Source: Methylobacterium marchantiae | Lineage (GTDB): Bacteria > Pseudomonadota > Alphaproteobacteria > Rhizobiales > Beijerinckiaceae | Assembly (NCBI RefSeq): GCF_022179405.1 | Contig: NZ_BPQT01000014.1 | Span: 1-62,699, forward strand | DNA length: 62,699 nucleotides | Direction: 5' to 3' | Part shown: piece after piece, positions 25,951 to 34,634 of the stretch | Position numbering within the stretch: position 1 is the first letter of the stretch | Layout: the number at the start of each line of letters is the position of its first letter | Program-made: the position numbers and the translations under genes | Notes under the pieces: generated by a model | What the model was told of the DNA's origin: nothing | What the model saw: the letters and a program-made list of their open reading frames with translations, nothing else | Databases searched by the model: none

Positions 25951-28900
25951 CTATGCCGCTGCGGTCGCCTCGCCGCCCGCACGCTCGCGCGCCAGCTTGA
26001 CCACACCGACCTGATCGACCTTGCCGGTCCCAAGCATCGGCAGCTTGTCCAGGACGACCACTTCGGCCGGGATGGCGATCTCGGTGGCGCCCTTGCCCTT
26101 GGCAAAGGTCTGGTAGGCCGGGCGGGTGGCGTCCTTGCGCTCGGTGAACAGGATCAGCCGCTCGCCCTTGCGCGCGTCGGGCACCGCGGCCACCGCGCTC
26201 GGCGTGTCCGGCCAGAGTTCGGCGGCGATCGCCTCGATCCCGGCCAGGGACACCATCTCGCCGGCGATCTTGGCGAAACGCTTGGCGCGGCCCTTGATCG
26301 TGACGAAACCCTCCGCGTCGATGGCGACGATGTCGCCGGTATCGTGCCAGCCCTCCGGCGGCGGCTCCAGCACGCCCGGCTTCTCGGCCCTGAGATAACC
26401 CAGCATCACGTTCGGACCCTTCACCGACAGGCGGCCGCCTTCCTCGATGCCGGGCACCGGCTCGAGCCGCGATTCGATCCCCGGCAGGAGCCGGCCGACC
26501 GTGCCGAAGCGATTGAACATCGGGGTGTTGAGCGCGACCACCGGCCCGCATTCGGTGACGCCGTAGCCTTCGAGGATGCGCAGGCCGAACTTCTCGCCCC
26601 AGGTCTTGCGGGTCGCCTGCTTCACCGCCTCGGCCCCGGCCACGACGTAGCGGAGCGAGCGCAGGTCGTAGGAATGAGCGGTCTTGGCGTAGCCGGAGAG
26701 GAAGGTGTCGGTGCCGAACAGGACGGTGGCGTTCGAGCCGTAGATGAGTTCGGGCACGATCCGGTAATGCAGCGGCGAAGGGTAGAGGTAGACCGGCACA
26801 CCTGAGACCAGGGGCAGGATGAGCCCCGCCGTCAGGCCGAAGGCGTGGAACACCGGCAGGACGTTGAAGACCTTGTCGCTCGGCCCGAAATCGATGCGGG
26901 CGGCGACCTGTGCGGTGTTGGCGAGCATGCAGCGATGGGCGAGCACCACGCCCTTGGGCGTGCCCTCGGAGCCGGAGGTGAACAGGATCGCCGCCGGATC
27001 GTCGCCGCGCCGCGCCACGAGCGGTTTGCGGGAGGCGAGCAGCCCCTTGAGCTTGTCCATGGCGCTGACGCTCGCGCGGATGTCCTCCAGATAGACCAGC
27101 TTCACCTTGCCCTGGATCGCCTCGACCAGGCCGCCGAGGCGGCCCTTCTCGATGAAGGCGCGGGAGGTGAGGATGGTGTCGACCTGCGCCGCCGTGCAAG
27201 CCGACAGGACGTTGGCGGGGCCGGCCGAGAAGTTGATCATCGCCGGCACGCGTCCGGCACTCGCCAGGGCGAAGAAGGTCACCGCCGCGCCGTTGGCATT
27301 GGGCAGCATCAGCCCGATGGCCTTGCCCTCGCCGGCGAGCGGCATCAGCTTCCGGCCCAGGATGTTGGCACCCATCACGAGGCGCGAATAGCTGAGCGTC
27401 CCCGTGACCGGATCCTCCACCGCCGTGCGGCGCCAGCCGTGGTCGTTCCCGGCCTGGATCAGGGCGCTCATCACGCTGCGGTCGATGAACGCGGTGTCGA
27501 AGACGAGATCGGACATGATGTCGTAGAGTGCCGCTCCAGCCGCGCGCCGCCGGTTCTTGCCCTTCAGCGCGGGATCGACGGTAAGCGCCACCGGCGACAT
27601 CACCGTGACGACGACCTTCGGCCACCAGCGGCGCAGGACCTGATTGCGGGAGAGCCGCGAGAAGGCGGTCTTCTCCAGGCCCTCGATCTTCACCGGCACG
27701 ACCTTGGCGCCGGACTTGTCGGCGATGAGGCCGGCCCCGTCATAGACCTTCATCAGGCTGCCCGTGACGGTGAGGCGCCCCTCCGGGAAGATGATCAGGG
27801 TCTCGCCGTTCTTCACCGCGTTGATGAGCGTGCGGGTGGCCAGCGGCCGGGTCGGGTCCAGCGGCATCGCCTTGGTGACCCTGAGGAACGGCTTCACCCA
27901 CCAGCGCTGCGCGATGCCGTGATCGATGGCGAAGACCGGTTCCTTCTCCAGCAGCGAGAGGGCGAGCGGCGCATCGAGGAACGAGACGTGGTTGAGGGCG
28001 ATGATCGCGTTGGGGCCGGCCTTCTCCACGTTCTCCAGCCCGCGCACTTCGAGCCGGTAGAAGGCGCGGAACAGGATCGAGAGGAAGTCGCGGAAGGCAT
28101 TCGTCGGCATCACCTTCAGCACGATCACGCCGGCGGCGAGGTTGGCCACGCCGATGAGGGTGAGGAGCGAGGCCATGGACCAGCCCGCCCCCTGCAGGGC
28201 GGCGAGGCCCAGCGCCCCGGTGACCATGAAGGCGGCCGTGAGCACATTGACCGCGCCGATGACGCGGGCGCGCTTGTCCTTGTCGGTCCAGGCCTGCACG
28301 GCGGCGAAGGAGGGCACGATGTAGAGGCCGCCGGCAATGGCGAGGCCGGCGAAGGCCGCGGCCACCCGCAGGCCCGTCCCGGTGGAGAGGAAGGCGCCAG
28401 CGCCCATCACCTCGCCGGAGACGGGCGGCAGGTGCGAGACGGTCCAGGCGAGGTCGAGGCCGAACAGGCCCATGAACAGGGCGCCGATCGGCGTGGGCAG
28501 CAGGACGATGCGTCCACTGGCGAGCCAGGAGGCCAGGGCCGAACCGACCGCGATACCCACCGAGAAGATCGCGAGCAGCAGGGTGACCACGGTCTCCGAG
28601 CCGTTAAGGCTCTCGCGCACCAGCACCGGCAGGAGGGCGAGCACCACCGCACCCACCAGCCAGAACCAGCTGACGATGAGCGAGCCGCGCCACAGGCGGG
28701 TATCGGCGTAGAGGTCGCGCAGCAGCGCCACGGTGGAACGGGCGACGTTGGGATCGATCCTGAGCGTCGGCGCCGCCTCACCGGTGGAGGGAATCTGTCT
28801 CGCCGAGAGCCAGCACAGGACCGCGAACAGCATGATCAGGGCACTGAAGGCGAGGGCATCGCCGCCTAGCGCACTGGCGAAGCCCGCCACGATGGTACCG

Positions 28901-29376
28901 AGCAGGATCGCCAGGAAGGTCGCCGCCTCGACCAGGGCATTGCCCGCAGTGAGCTCGTTGCGCTTCAGGTGGTCGGGCAGGATGCCGTACTTGATCGGTC
29001 CGAACAGAGCCGCGACCGTACCGAACAGGCCGAGCGCCACGAACAGCACCGGCACGGAATGCAGGAAGAAGCCGATCGCGGCGGCGGCGGCAGCGAAGAT
29101 CTCCGCGAATTTCAGACGCTTGGCGATGAGCGCCTTGTCGTAGCGGTCGGCGAGCTCGCCGCCGAGTCCCGACAGGATGAAGAACGGGCCGATGAAGACG
29201 GCACCGGCCAGCGTCACCAGGATGCCCGAATGAGCGGCCTCGCCACCGGCGCCGGAGACCTTGAACAGGATCAGGAAGACCAGGGCGTTTTTGAGGAAAT
29301 TGTCGTTGAACGCCGAGAAGAACTGGCACCAGAACAGGGGCGCGAACCGGCGCGTGGTCATCAATGTACGGAACAT
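25951..29376 (-). CDS. aas: MFS transporter - PlsC acyltransferase - acyl-ACP synthetase fusion (LplT-Aas type)
   Basis: 1141 aa. Residues about 1-405 are an MFS lysophospholipid-flippase-like domain, beginning FAPLFWCQFFSAFNDNFLKN. Residues about 425-620 are a PlsC-type acyltransferase with NHVSFLDAP (HX4D) and IIFPEGRLT. Residues about 640-1141 are an AMP-binding acyl-ACP synthetase with LFTSGSEGTPKGV, GYGVTECGP and GRAKRFAKIAGE. In E. coli the flippase (LplT) and Aas are separate proteins that re-acylate lysophosphatidylethanolamine. GAGGAGACCCCG precedes the ATG at 29376. It is divergent from a TetR gene with two matching operator palindromes between them. Confidence 0.93.
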   Translation of the reverse strand: MFRTLMTTRRFAPLFWCQFFSAFNDNFLKNALVFLILFKVSGAGGEAAHSGILVTLAGAVFIGPFFILSGLGGELADRYDKALIAKRLKFAEIFAAAAAAIGFFLHSVPVLFVALGLFGTVAALFGPIKYGILPDHLKRNELTAGNALVEAATFLAILLGTIVAGFASALGGDALAFSALIMLFAVLCWLSARQIPSTGEAAPTLRIDPNVARSTVALLRDLYADTRLWRGSLIVSWFWLVGAVVLALLPVLVRESLNGSETVVTLLLAIFSVGIAVGSALASWLASGRIVLLPTPIGALFMGLFGLDLAWTVSHLPPVSGEVMGAGAFLSTGTGLRVAAAFAGLAIAGGLYIVPSFAAVQAWTDKDKRARVIGAVNVLTAAFMVTGALGLAALQGAGWSMASLLTLIGVANLAAGVIVLKVMPTNAFRDFLSILFRAFYRLEVRGLENVEKAGPNAIIALNHVSFLDAPLALSLLEKEPVFAIDHGIAQRWWVKPFLRVTKAMPLDPTRPLATRTLINAVKNGETLIIFPEGRLTVTGSLMKVYDGAGLIADKSGAKVVPVKIEGLEKTAFSRLSRNQVLRRWWPKVVVTVMSPVALTVDPALKGKNRRRAAGAALYDIMSDLVFDTAFIDRSVMSALIQAGNDHGWRRTAVEDPVTGTLSYSRLVMGANILGRKLMPLAGEGKAIGLMLPNANGAAVTFFALASAGRVPAMINFSAGPANVLSACTAAQVDTILTSRAFIEKGRLGGLVEAIQGKVKLVYLEDIRASVSAMDKLKGLLASRKPLVARRGDDPAAILFTSGSEGTPKGVVLAHRCMLANTAQVAARIDFGPSDKVFNVLPVFHAFGLTAGLILPLVSGVPVYLYPSPLHYRIVPELIYGSNATVLFGTDTFLSGYAKTAHSYDLRSLRYVVAGAEAVKQATRKTWGEKFGLRILEGYGVTECGPVVALNTPMFNRFGTVGRLLPGIESRLEPVPGIEEGGRLSVKGPNVMLGYLRAEKPGVLEPPPEGWHDTGDIVAIDAEGFVTIKGRAKRFAKIAGEMVSLAGIEAIAAELWPDTPSAVAAVPDARKGERLILFTERKDATRPAYQTFAKGKGATEIAIPAEVVVLDKLPMLGTGKVDQVGVVKLARERAGGEATAAA

Positions 29377-29447
29377 CGGGGTCTCCTCGGGGCGGACCAT
29401 GACTGCCCACCCGGTAACGAACCGTCAAATTCGGCGGCCTGCCGTTT

Positions 29448-29462
29448 TTGAACGTCGTGCAA
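29448..29462. promoter_or_regulatory. Palindromic operator 1 of the TetR/acyltransferase intergenic region
   Basis: TTGAACGTCGTGCAA, a 15-bp dyad of the form TTGNACGNCGTNCAA. It is 71 bp upstream of the acyltransferase start. The second copy lies 51 bp away centre to centre, about five helical turns. Likely binding site of the divergent TetR regulator. Confidence 0.75.
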
Positions 29463-29498
29463 ATTTAGCGCGAGACCGGGCACGCCACAACGTTGATT

Positions 29499-29513
29499 TT
29501 GCACGTCGTTCAA
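29499..29513. promoter_or_regulatory. Palindromic operator 2 of the TetR/acyltransferase intergenic region
   Basis: TTGCACGTCGTTCAA, the reverse-complement arrangement of operator 1 apart from the central base. It lies 50 bp upstream of the TetR start codon, a natural autoregulation position. Confidence 0.75.
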
Positions 29514-29563
29514 TCTATGCGTCGGTGACGTGCCGGACGGCACGCGAACGAGGGGGGACGGGA

Positions 29564-30181
29564 TTGGCGAAGGCGACCAAGCCGGCAAGGCGCGGCACTG
29601 GACCGAGGGGCGAACACAACCGCGAGGAATTCGCCGCCCTGGTGACCAAGGCGGCCGAAGGACTGGTGCGCATGGAGGGCCTCCGCGGCCTCGGGATGCG
29701 TCGGCTCGCTTCGGTGATCGGCTACGCCCCGAACTCGATCTACAACGGCGTCGGCGATCTCGATGCGGTAGTGATGCGCGTCAACGCCCGCACCCTGGAA
29801 CGTCTGCACGCGGCGCTCACCGGCGCGATCCGTCCCGACGCCGCCCCACGCGACAACGCCTTGGCGGTGGCCGATGCCTATCTCGCCTTCGTCGCTTCGG
29901 ATCCCCAGGTCTGGAGTCTCGTCTTCGAACATTCCGTGGCGCCGGATTCGGCCTTTCCCGACTGGTACGCCGCCGCTCTTGCGCGGGCGACGGACCTGGT
30001 CGACGGGGTACTGGAACCCCTGATCCCCGATGCGGGCGAGAGACGGCAGGCGGTGGCGACCCTCTGGGCCGGCCTCCACGGACTCGCCTCTCTCTCCACC
30101 TCGAACAAGCTCGCCGTGCTGACCCCCGAGCCGCCGCGCGACCTGGCGCGGCTATTGGTCGGGCGGTTCCTGCGGCCCTAG
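29564..30181 (+). CDS. TetR/AcrR-family transcriptional regulator
   Basis: 205 aa. The N-terminal HTH is EEFAALVTKAAEGLVRMEGLRGLGMRRLASVIGYAPNSIYNGVGDLDAVV. The C-terminal ligand domain resembles TetR_C_13/WHG types (WSLVFEHSVAPDS, LWAGLHGLASLS). A TTG start at 29564 is chosen because AGGGGGGACGGGA precedes it and no ATG or GTG is available before the HTH. It probably represses the divergent LplT-Aas fusion and itself, with a fatty acid or acyl-CoA ligand as the obvious hypothesis. Confidence 0.85.
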   Translation: MAKATKPARRGTGPRGEHNREEFAALVTKAAEGLVRMEGLRGLGMRRLASVIGYAPNSIYNGVGDLDAVVMRVNARTLERLHAALTGAIRPDAAPRDNALAVADAYLAFVASDPQVWSLVFEHSVAPDSAFPDWYAAALARATDLVDGVLEPLIPDAGERRQAVATLWAGLHGLASLSTSNKLAVLTPEPPRDLARLLVGRFLRP

Positions 30182-30207
30182 AAAGCGCGCGTTGTAGCGA
30201 GGAACCC

Positions 30208-30241
30208 GGTGATTCCTTTACTGAGGTGATTCCTTTACTGA
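30208..30241. repeat. Perfect 17-bp tandem duplication upstream of the toxin-antitoxin genes
   Basis: GGTGATTCCTTTACTGA occurs twice head to tail with no spacer. It lies between the TetR stop and the BrnT start, 107 bp before the BrnT ATG. It may form direct-repeat binding sites for the antitoxin or be a simple replication duplication. Confidence 0.8.
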
Positions 30242-30347
30242 AAGGACGCTGTCAGCGTATATATTCCTCTCGTGAAATTTCCACGGAGACCCTTTCTCTT
30301 CGGCTGCAGAGGCGGAAAAGGAGTTCTCTGAGAGACGCGAAGCCCGG

Positions 30348-30629
30348 ATGAATTTCGATTGGGATCCGAGCAAGCAGATCAAGGTTCTGACGGAACGCGG
30401 CATCGACTTCGCGGACGCCGTGGCGATCTTTGCGGGTCCGGTACTCGTGAAGTCGGACACGCGGCAGGATTACGGAGAGATTCGTATGATCGCCATCGGA
30501 CAGGTGAACGAGGTTTTCGTCACGGTTGTCTACACTGACCGTGACGACACGCGATGGATCATCACGGCTTGGCCTGCGAACCGCAAGGAGCGCGCGGAAT
30601 GGCAAAGATTACACTCGAAGAAGCCTTGA
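30348..30629 (+). CDS. brnT: BrnT-family toxin (RelE-like ribonuclease)
   Basis: 93 aa. The family opening MNFDWDPSKQIKVLTERGIDFADAVAIF is clear, followed by RMIAIGQVNEVFVTVVYT and IITAWPANRKERAEW. BrnT toxins are RelE-fold ribonucleases that stop translation. The gene overlaps the following HTH gene by 31 bp, as expected for a type II toxin-antitoxin operon with the toxin first. Confidence 0.88.
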   Translation: MNFDWDPSKQIKVLTERGIDFADAVAIFAGPVLVKSDTRQDYGEIRMIAIGQVNEVFVTVVYTDRDDTRWIITAWPANRKERAEWQRLHSKKP

Positions 30630-30961
30630 AACGTCCCATCACAGTCGATCGCGACAAACTGGACGCGACCACCGAAGAGGATATCCGCCGCTACATGATA
30701 GAGGACGGGGTCGACCCGGACGATCCGTCCTACCTCGATGGCGCAGCCATCGTGCGGCCTCCTCAGATGATTCGCGAGCACTTCGGCATGACGCAGGCGA
30801 CCTTCGCCGAAGTGATCGGCGCACCTCTGGCGACCCTCAAGAACTGGGAACAGGGTCGCACCATGATCCCACCCTACGTCCGCACTCTACTCAACATCCT
30901 GGATCGCGAGCCCGAGGCGGCCCTGCGCGCGATCATGGCGGGACGGCCCGAGGCGGCGTAG
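30599..30961 (+). CDS. HTH antitoxin paired with BrnT
   Basis: 120 aa. The ATG at 30599 gives MAKITLEEALKRP. A C-terminal XRE-type HTH is visible (MIREHFGMTQATFAEVIGAP, then LATLKNWEQGR). Classical BrnA antitoxins are ribbon-helix-helix proteins, so this pair swaps the antitoxin fold for a HigA/MqsA-like HTH. The N-terminal part probably wraps the toxin. Autoregulation through the tandem repeat upstream is likely but unproven. Confidence 0.82.
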   Translation: MAKITLEEALKRPITVDRDKLDATTEEDIRRYMIEDGVDPDDPSYLDGAAIVRPPQMIREHFGMTQATFAEVIGAPLATLKNWEQGRTMIPPYVRTLLNILDREPEAALRAIMAGRPEAA

Positions 30962-30981
30962 CGCAGCGAGAAGGATCATCC

Positions 30982-31548
30982 ATGGCCAAGCAGTTCCCGG
31001 CCCTCGACGAGCGCCATCTCGATTTCATCGCCCGGCAGCACATCGTCTTCACCGCATCGGCGGCGGAAGGTACGCGGATCAACCTGTCGCCGCGCGGCAC
31101 CGACACGTTCCGGGTCATCGACCCGAACACCGTCGTCTATCTCGACCGTACCGGAAGCGGCAACGAGACCGCCGCGCATCTGCGAGCGGACGGACGACTG
31201 ACGGTGATGTTCTGCGCATTCGAGGGGGCGCCGACGATCCTGCGGCTCTACGGGCGCGCCGAAGTGCTCGCGCGCGGCGGCGAGGCCTATTCCCGCCTCC
31301 TCTCGGACGCGTTCGACGGGTGTGAACCGCCCGGCGCGCGCCAGATGGTGCGCCTCCATATCGACCTCGTGCAGACTTCCTGCGGCTTCGGCGTGCCGTT
31401 CTTCGACTACCGTGAGGAACGTCCGACCCTCGACCGCTGGGCCATGTCGAAGACCGGGGCCGAACTCGACGCCTACCGGCGTGCCAAGAACGCCCGCAGC
31501 ATGGATGGGCTGCCCACGGGGCTGTTCGCCGACGAGGATGTATCCTGA
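30982..31548 (+). CDS. Pyridoxamine 5'-phosphate oxidase-fold protein
   Basis: 188 aa split-barrel flavin-binding family. LDFIARQHIVFTASAAEGTRINLSPRG, VVYLDRTGSGNETAAHL and TVMFCAFEGAPTILRLYGRAEVL are typical of small PPOX-like proteins annotated as general stress or heme/F420-related proteins. True PdxH motifs are absent, so vitamin B6 synthesis is not claimed. GAGAAGGATCATCC precedes the ATG. It is only 20 bp after the antitoxin gene, probably by chance of insertion. Confidence 0.78.
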   Translation: MAKQFPALDERHLDFIARQHIVFTASAAEGTRINLSPRGTDTFRVIDPNTVVYLDRTGSGNETAAHLRADGRLTVMFCAFEGAPTILRLYGRAEVLARGGEAYSRLLSDAFDGCEPPGARQMVRLHIDLVQTSCGFGVPFFDYREERPTLDRWAMSKTGAELDAYRRAKNARSMDGLPTGLFADEDVS

Positions 31549-31650
31549 CATCGCGCGGCTTCGGGCAGGCGGCGCGGCGTGGATCCCGGGTTCCGCTGCG
31601 CGGCCCCGGGAAAGGCGGCGCGGGTGGGAAGGACGTGCCGTCCTCGCGAA

Positions 31651-31720
31651 CCTTCCCCGGCCGCCTGGAGCGCCAGCGGAAGGTGAGCCGGGGTTCGGCG
31701 CAAGAAGCCGCGAAGCGTCC
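31651..31720. repeat. Dispersed intergenic repeat, copy 2 (about 70 bp)
   Basis: It shares with 11643-11710 the ordered blocks CTTCCCCGG, TGGAGCG, GCGGAA, CCGGGG, then AGCCGCGAAGCGTCCG. It sits between two convergent genes and ends 6 bp from the DUF3108 stop codon, the same distance as copy 1 from its neighbour's stop. Confidence 0.7.
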
Positions 31721-31726
31721 GTCGCC

Positions 31727-32599
31727 CTACCGGGCGTTGGGCAGGTGGACTTTCACGGAGGCCCGGCCCGAGGGCTCCGTCTTCGGTCCCCATTGCGTGG
31801 CCTCGATCCCGGCCGTGCCCCAGCCCGTGGCCATCGCGATGGTCAGCGGCAGCAGCACCGCGCCGCCGGGGACGGGCGCGAACCGCACGCGGATGTCGTC
31901 GTTCTCGGCCATCCGGCGAACGCTCGTCCCTTGGGCGCGGTGGCCGGAGATCGGCACCCAGCGCACACGGCAATCGAGCGCCGGCCCGCGATAGGGCCCC
32001 TCTTCCACCGTCGCGAGCTTGCCGCGGGAGAGGACGAGGTCGGCCCGGGCGACCCCGTTGAAGACCGGGACGCGCCGCTCACACAGAGCGGGGTCGAGAG
32101 AGGCGGCGCCGAGCGGGATCGCCAGCATGGTCAGGGGATCGACGATGCCGACCTTGTCCTGCGGCGCCACCGGAATGCGGTCGGGCGCCGGGGTAGGAGG
32201 CGGCTCCACGCTTTCCCCGTGCGCTCGACCGCCCGACAAGCTCATCGAGACCTGGACCGGTTTGCCGCCATATCGGCTTTCGGTCCGGAACGTGCCGGTG
32301 AGCGCCCCGGTCCGCGACCGTTCTCCAGACGCCGAGGCCGTCCCCGATCCATCGAAGAAGACACCGGCGAGGCCGCGCAGGCCCGCCTTCAGATCATAGC
32401 CGTAGCGACCACCCGACTGGTCGACGGAGAGGGTCGCCTCGCCCACGGGAAGGTTGAGGAAGGTGAGGCGATAGGTGGCGGAAAAGCGCTGCGGCGCGGG
32501 ATCGGCCGAAACCGGTCCCGTCACGGAGAGCATCAGAAGCACCGCGCCCGTGGAAGCCGCGAATCGTGTGCTGCGAGCGTTACCGGAAGCGGCGGTCAT
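31727..32599 (-). CDS. DUF3108-domain exported protein
   Basis: 290 aa. A signal peptide ends at VSADPAPQ. The mature protein begins RFSATYRLTFLNLPVGEATLSV, the hallmark of DUF3108, and contains the repeated beta-strand pattern of the family (GIVDPLTMLAI, ALCERRVPVFNG). The function of DUF3108 is unknown; a periplasmic beta-barrel-like fold is expected. AGAGGGCAGTGC precedes the ATG at 32599. Confidence 0.82.
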   Translation of the reverse strand: MTAASGNARSTRFAASTGAVLLMLSVTGPVSADPAPQRFSATYRLTFLNLPVGEATLSVDQSGGRYGYDLKAGLRGLAGVFFDGSGTASASGERSRTGALTGTFRTESRYGGKPVQVSMSLSGGRAHGESVEPPPTPAPDRIPVAPQDKVGIVDPLTMLAIPLGAASLDPALCERRVPVFNGVARADLVLSRGKLATVEEGPYRGPALDCRVRWVPISGHRAQGTSVRRMAENDDIRVRFAPVPGGAVLLPLTIAMATGWGTAGIEATQWGPKTEPSGRASVKVHLPNAR

Positions 32600-32740
32600 G
32601 CACTGCCCTCTTGCTTGCAACCTCTCGTGTCTGAAGAATGCCGAGAGCTTTGGCGGTGCGAAGCTGCACCCTCCGCGCAAAGATCGAAATCACAAGACGG
32701 AGGGCCTCAAGGCTTCGCGCGCCCAACCCCTAACCCCCGT

Positions 32741-33760
32741 TCAGAATCCTTCTGCCTCGATCTGCCGATACACCCGCCCGTGCTCGCAATAACCGGCGAC
32801 GATCCGGGTCATCATCGTGCGCTTCTCGGCGTCTAGGGGACCGAGGATGCGGGCGGGGCGACCGCCCCAGAGATGGCCGGTTTCGAGGAGCTGGCCCGGA
32901 TCGGTGGTGGAGCCGCCGGCGAGGAGCACGTCGTCGGCCACCACGGTGCCGGGGGCCAGTACGCAGCCGATGCCGATGAGGCTGCGGGCGCCGATGCGGC
33001 AATCGGCCAGGCGCACATTGTGCGCGATGGTGGTGTCGCGGCCGATGACGACGCCTTCCCCCCGCGCGCGGATGACGGTGTTGTCCTGGATGTTGGTGTC
33101 GGCTCCGATGAGGATGGGACCGATCTCGGCATGCAGGTCGCAGGAGAATAGCACGGTCGCTCCAGCCCCCAGGGCGATGCGACCGCGCAGGCGCGCCGTG
33201 CTGGCCACATAGACGCTCGAATCGGTATCGACCTCGTCACCCGCGCCGGGCGACAGGGTGTCCCCCGTGGCCTCGCGCACACGCTCCGCCCGTTCCGAGA
33301 TCTCCGCCAGGGTGACCGGACGCTGGGGCTTGGCCGGACTGCCGGCATAGGCGAAGCCCGTGGCGAGATGTGAGCGCGGGAAGACGGTGGCGCCCGCTTC
33401 GATCACCACACCATCCCCCACCGTGGCACCGTCGAGGACGATCACGTCGTCCTCGATCACCACATCGGACCCCACCGTGCAGGCATGGACCACGGCGTTG
33501 CGGCCCACCGTCACCCGGTCACCGACGAGGGTGGGATGCGAATCGGTGGCGATATGGACCGTGGACCGGTGGCCGAGCCAGAAGCGCTCGCCGATGGTCA
33601 CGCTCTCGCCGTCAGCGCGGATCACGCTGTCGTCGCCGAGCCAGGCCTGAGCACCGATCGTCGCGGCGCCGATGACCGTGCTGGCACGCCCGCACCAGAC
33701 CGGACGGGCCGAGAAGACCGGCAGGATGCCGTCATGGGGCAGAATCAGCTCAGGCGTCAC
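32741..33760 (-). CDS. Tandem gamma-carbonic-anhydrase-like (left-handed beta-helix) protein
   Basis: 339 aa made of two LbH/gamma-CA domains, about residues 20-145 and 180-305, joined by a charged linker with repeated hexapeptides (TIGAQ, TVGRNA, GVVIGRD). Aligned by eye to Cam, half 1 keeps the His81 and His122 equivalents (His69, His92) but has Arg87 in place of His117. Half 2 keeps the His117 equivalent (His247) but has Arg231 and Ala252 at the other two. In gamma-CAs the zinc is held by two His of one subunit and one of the next, so the fusion could build one full site between halves. GTG start at 33760; no ATG fits. Confidence 0.85.
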   Translation of the reverse strand: MTPELILPHDGILPVFSARPVWCGRASTVIGAATIGAQAWLGDDSVIRADGESVTIGERFWLGHRSTVHIATDSHPTLVGDRVTVGRNAVVHACTVGSDVVIEDDVIVLDGATVGDGVVIEAGATVFPRSHLATGFAYAGSPAKPQRPVTLAEISERAERVREATGDTLSPGAGDEVDTDSSVYVASTARLRGRIALGAGATVLFSCDLHAEIGPILIGADTNIQDNTVIRARGEGVVIGRDTTIAHNVRLADCRIGARSLIGIGCVLAPGTVVADDVLLAGGSTTDPGQLLETGHLWGGRPARILGPLDAEKRTMMTRIVAGYCEHGRVYRQIEAEGF

Positions 33761-33994
33761 GCGAGGGTGTCCTTCGAGGCCGGTGGCGTGGACCGGATGT
33801 TGGAATGCCGGGGGTCCCGGGGCATGGAGCCCATGCCGATCGAGTGGTAAGGCCGGGTGCCGGGATGGCGATTGCCGCGACGATGCCGAACAGCGTGGAA
33901 TCACCGCGCGGACTTTGCAATCTCGCGCTTCCCTTAAGGGCGATCAAACCTGGTCGCGAGAGCTTTCGCGCCCATGGGTCAAGGAAATCGACGG

Positions 33995-34486
33995 ATGTCG
34001 GCAGGTGAAATCGCGGCAGGGGCGCAGGTCGCGTCCGGGATCAGTATCCAGAGCGCGCCCTTCGACGTGGCCGCGGAGATCGCGCGGCTGACGCAGGAAC
34101 TGCAGGGCCGAGCCGGTGCGATCGTCACCTTCACCGGCCTGTGCCGTGACGAAGGCGGCCGACTGACCGGGCTCGAACTCGAACATTATCCCGGCATGGC
34201 CGAGGCCGAGATCGGCCGGGTCGTGGAATCGGCGCTGGGGCGCTGGCCGCTCCAGGCCGTGCGGGTGATCCACCGGCACGGCCTCGTCGCGCCGGGCGAC
34301 GGCATCGTCCTCGTCGTGACCGCTTCCAGTCACCGGGTAGCCGCCTTCGAGGCGGCGAGCTTCCTGATGGATTACCTCAAGACGAAGGCCCCGTTCTGGA
34401 AGCGGGAGCACCTGGCCGACGGCACGGTCGGGGGATGGGTCGAGGCCACGGGGACCGACGACGAGGCCGCCGCACGCTGGGCGTGA
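33995..34486 (+). CDS. moaE: Molybdopterin synthase catalytic subunit
   Basis: 163 aa. MoaE transfers sulfur from MoaD to precursor Z. IVTFTGLCRDEGG, LELEHYPGMAE, VIHRHGLVAPGDGIV and the active-site lysine region YLKTKAPFWKRE are present. The ATG at 33995 has AAGGA 9 bp upstream, better than the ATG at 33974. No moaD is adjacent, so the partner is elsewhere. Confidence 0.93.
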   Translation: MSAGEIAAGAQVASGISIQSAPFDVAAEIARLTQELQGRAGAIVTFTGLCRDEGGRLTGLELEHYPGMAEAEIGRVVESALGRWPLQAVRVIHRHGLVAPGDGIVLVVTASSHRVAAFEAASFLMDYLKTKAPFWKREHLADGTVGGWVEATGTDDEAAARWA

Positions 34487-34634
34487 CGACGGCCGGTCGG
34501 GGATCGCCACCGGACAATCCGCAGACAGCAAATCCACAGTCAAGAACGGTCGTCCTGCCGACCGGCCCTTGTCTATGACGGGATCCGCGCGCCCGGTTGC
34601 GCCGCGCTCGGCAGGCCGCGCAAAAGGACATGAC

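Noticed and set aside
30348-31548. Anti-phage island around the toxin-antitoxin pair
   Set aside because: The neighbours are a TetR regulator and a PPOX-fold protein, with no integrase, tRNA edge or other defence gene. The pair appears solitary.
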